Positions 62,404 to 64,000 of a DNA stretch of 64,000 nt are shown piece after piece. The stretch comes from Paludibacteraceae bacterium (GTDB lineage Bacteria; Bacteroidota; Bacteroidia; Bacteroidales; Paludibacteraceae). The translations under genes were made by a program, and so were the position numbers. The stretch covers positions 1 to 64,000 of the forward strand of contig JAFNUD010000032.1 in the NCBI GenBank assembly GCA_017384225.1, read 5' to 3'. Numbering within the stretch: the first letter of the stretch is position 1; each line of letters starts with the position of its first letter. Under the pieces are notes generated by a model. The model had not been told where the DNA came from, searched no databases, and saw nothing but the letters and a program-made list of their open reading frames with translations.

Positions 62404-63726
62404 GTGCTGGACTACTGTTTCCATATTATTGATAATATCGTCGGGGAATTCACACGTAATCTCTCTTGGCAAGTATTGCTCAATACCTATTGGTTTCTCT
62501 TCTTCGTGGAATTCCCACGCTACTACCTGCTGGAAATCATCGTGACCTGCTGGTACAAACTGCACTACCGAGCACGACGAGAGGAGAAAGAAGTAGCACG
62601 TATGAAACTCTATATAGAGAACCCCCTAGTAACAATCCTCGCACCTGGCAAAAACGAAGGAAAAAATATCTACAAACTGGTGCAATCGCTCCGCGAACAA
62701 ACGTATAAAAACTACGAAATCATCATCGTAGATGACGGATCAGACGACGCTACACCACTGATATGTAGAGACTTGGAAAACGCTGGATATATCGATCTCT
62801 TTTTGCGAGCACATGATCGAGGCGGAAAAGCTAGCGCAGCCAATCTGGGTACATTCTACGCCAAAGGCAAATACATCGTACACCTCGATGCCGACTCCTC
62901 GCTGGATAGAGATGCACTGGAAAAAATATTGATTCCATTCTACTTGGATAGCCAAATCAAAGCCGTAGGCGGTGTGGTGAAAGTGCGCAATGCTCACGAC
63001 TCTATCTGTACCGCTATGCAAGCACTCGAATACCTCAAGACTATTCAAGTGGGACGTATGGTGACTAGCCAATTAGGCATCTACCATATCATTTCAGGTG
63101 CGTTCGGCGCGTTCGAAACGAAAATACTTAAGCAAGTAGGCTATTGGGACATCGGGCCAGGATTGGACGGCGATATTACACAGAAAATACGCAAATCAGG
63201 ATACAAGGTGTATTTCGCCGAAGAAGCTATATGCATGACCAACGTGCCCGTGAAATGGCAAGTACTCTTCAAACAACGCAAACGCTGGAGCAAATCGCTC
63301 GTTCGATTCCGTCTGCGCAAACATATTGACATCTTTATGCCAAACAAGAATTTCTCATTCTCCAACATGATATCCAACTTGGAGAATATCGTCTATGACT
63401 TTGGCTTTAACTATATCTGGTTTTTCTATATCCTATCACTCTTCTTTATGCACCCCGACCGACTCGTGGAGATCTTTGCCATCGGATATATCATCCGCAT
63501 GTTCTTCGGATATATCGGATTTGCTATCATTCAATGGGTTAGCGAACGCCCAAAAGAAGAGCGATGGCTGGCAGGATACGTGCCGTTGTCAACGTTCTAC
63601 ACGGGCTATTTTTTGCGTTTAGCTCGACTAATTGCACATACACAAGAGTTGTTTAACTTCTCATCCTACAAAGACCCTTGGAATCCTCGGAAGACATCCG
63701 AAGTGGCACAGTCGGAAGGCATATAA
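62404..63726 (+). CDS. Membrane GT2 polysaccharide synthase
   Basis: A 440-residue processive-type family-2 glycosyltransferase. One or two N-terminal membrane helices (about 25-48) precede the catalytic domain: VTILAPGKNEGKNI, IIVDDGSDD (109-115), the DxD-like LDADSS (161-166), SGAFGAFE, LDGDITQ (244-250) and QRKRW (281-285), the QxxRW motif. Three to four C-terminal helices follow. The motifs resemble PgaC/Alg8-type synthases. The start is GTG at 62404; no in-frame ATG precedes the helices. It follows the regulator by 15 bases. Confidence 0.9.
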   Translation: MLDYCFHIIDNIVGEFTRNLSWQVLLNTYWFLFFVEFPRYYLLEIIVTCWYKLHYRARREEKEVARMKLYIENPLVTILAPGKNEGKNIYKLVQSLREQTYKNYEIIIVDDGSDDATPLICRDLENAGYIDLFLRAHDRGGKASAANLGTFYAKGKYIVHLDADSSLDRDALEKILIPFYLDSQIKAVGGVVKVRNAHDSICTAMQALEYLKTIQVGRMVTSQLGIYHIISGAFGAFETKILKQVGYWDIGPGLDGDITQKIRKSGYKVYFAEEAICMTNVPVKWQVLFKQRKRWSKSLVRFRLRKHIDIFMPNKNFSFSNMISNLENIVYDFGFNYIWFFYILSLFFMHPDRLVEIFAIGYIIRMFFGYIGFAIIQWVSERPKEERWLAGYVPLSTFYTGYFLRLARLIAHTQELFNFSSYKDPWNPRKTSEVAQSEGI

Positions 63727-63780
63727 ATCTTCGCAATAAATAATTATTCCACTTTTGTTGCATATGTCAAAAAAAAGTAG

Positions 63781-63788
63781 TAACTTTG
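63781..63788 (+). promoter_or_regulatory. -7 promoter element for asnS
   Basis: TAACTTTG with a TTG 20 bases upstream. A short CGCTATT/AATAGCG hairpin follows at 63791-63809 in the leader. Confidence 0.78.
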
Positions 63789-63872
63789 CGCGCTATTTTG
63801 TAAATAGCGTCGGAGCGCTATGAAAATACAACAATCATAGCCCTACTTACGATAAAAAACAACAACACTATA

Positions 63873-64000
63873 ATGAAAAGAACAGAAATTATCAAAGCCC
63901 TGCAATTGGCAGGAGAAGGACAACTTATCAACGTGCGTGGATGGGTTCGCAGCCGTCGCGGCAACAAAAATGTGAGTTTCATTGCCCTAAATGACGGTTC
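63873..64000 (+). CDS. asnS: Asparaginyl-tRNA synthetase, 5' end
   Basis: The first 42 codons of a class-IIb synthetase, cut by the window end. The N-terminal OB-fold start MKRTEIIKALQLAGEGQLIN with RGWVRSRRGNKNVSFIALND matches AsnS. The start ATG at 63873 follows an A-rich leader. Confidence 0.88.
   Translation, partial: MKRTEIIKALQLAGEGQLINVRGWVRSRRGNKNVSFIALNDG

Noticed and set aside
1..64000. CRISPR arrays, rRNA genes, insertion sequences or prophage
   Set aside because: No regularly spaced repeats, no transposase or integrase motifs, and no rRNA-like sequence were seen.

Overview
The window comes from a Bacteroidota chromosome, most likely order Bacteroidales and plausibly gut-associated. 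The support is a -7 promoter element of the form TAnnTTTG (about 20 instances, several with a TTG some 19-20 bases upstream), a lack of Shine-Dalgarno-like leaders, a Bacteroidota-specific DUF4295 gene beside rpmG and rpmB, a BspA-like leucine-rich repeat protein, meaB, and order-typical genes such as the RF1, YitT and DUF1573 families. No rRNA, prophage, insertion sequence or CRISPR array was seen; the one RNA gene is tRNA-Lys(CTT). Most of the window is dense core genome in long co-directional runs.

Layout. 1-4492: the 3' end of a BspA-like surface protein, then (minus strand) an AmgK-like kinase/RapZ fusion, a small secreted protein and prfA. 4596-4903: tRNA-Lys and a structured spacer. 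4921-7712 (minus): a YycJ-like hydrolase, a Dol-P-Man-type glycosyltransferase and an M23 lipoprotein. 7858-18762 (minus): a ten-gene run pyrC-pyrK-pyrD-pyrF-pyrE-pyrB-guaB-SGNH-MBOAT-coaE combining pyrimidine and guanine nucleotide synthesis with an O-acylation pair. 18895-22471 (minus): an HD-less Rel synthetase, recR and three small genes. 22630-23969 (plus): a pseudopilin-like protein and rsmD. 24074-29664 (minus): TPR protein, ribH, lysC, YitT, a sugar nucleotidyltransferase and galE. 29792-34884 (minus): a trio resembling steroid/bile-acid 5-alpha-reductase, 5-beta-reductase and 3-beta-HSDH, followed by gmd and fcl for GDP-L-fucose. 35085-42177 (plus): a bifunctional Rel/SpoT, DUF1573, meaB, dnaB, an ArsG/CcdA-like permease and trmN6. 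42316-46534: MurU-like transferase, lipid kinase, L28/L33/DUF4295, ZIP transporter, lipoate ligase. 46554-53563 (minus): guaD, gtrA, alaS, pdxA, nitroreductase and an EamA transporter. 53706-64000 (plus): recN, a large lipoprotein, a four-gene exopolysaccharide-type secretion locus and the start of asnS.

The strongest candidate for an undescribed system is 58362-63726: an outer-membrane TolC-like protein, an Alg44/HlyD-like fusion protein without a PilZ domain, a soluble protein that appears to be a degenerate receiver plus zinc-ribbon (TackOD1-like) plus degenerate GGDEF domain, and a membrane GT2 synthase. It reads as a synthase-dependent polysaccharide exporter whose c-di-GMP receptor has been replaced by a zinc-ribbon regulator.

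Other notable architecture: PyrB carries a C-terminal four-cysteine domain like the zinc domain of PyrI; the window's two Rel/SpoT genes have complementary domain losses; an AmgK-like kinase is fused to the RapZ C-terminal domain while a MurU-like partner lies elsewhere in the window; and short low-complexity sequences normally found between genes appear in frame inside several genes (MBOAT, GNAT, MurU-like, EamA and perhaps SGNH and recN), like the palindromic elements of Rickettsia. All assignments come from reading motifs by eye; no database search was run.
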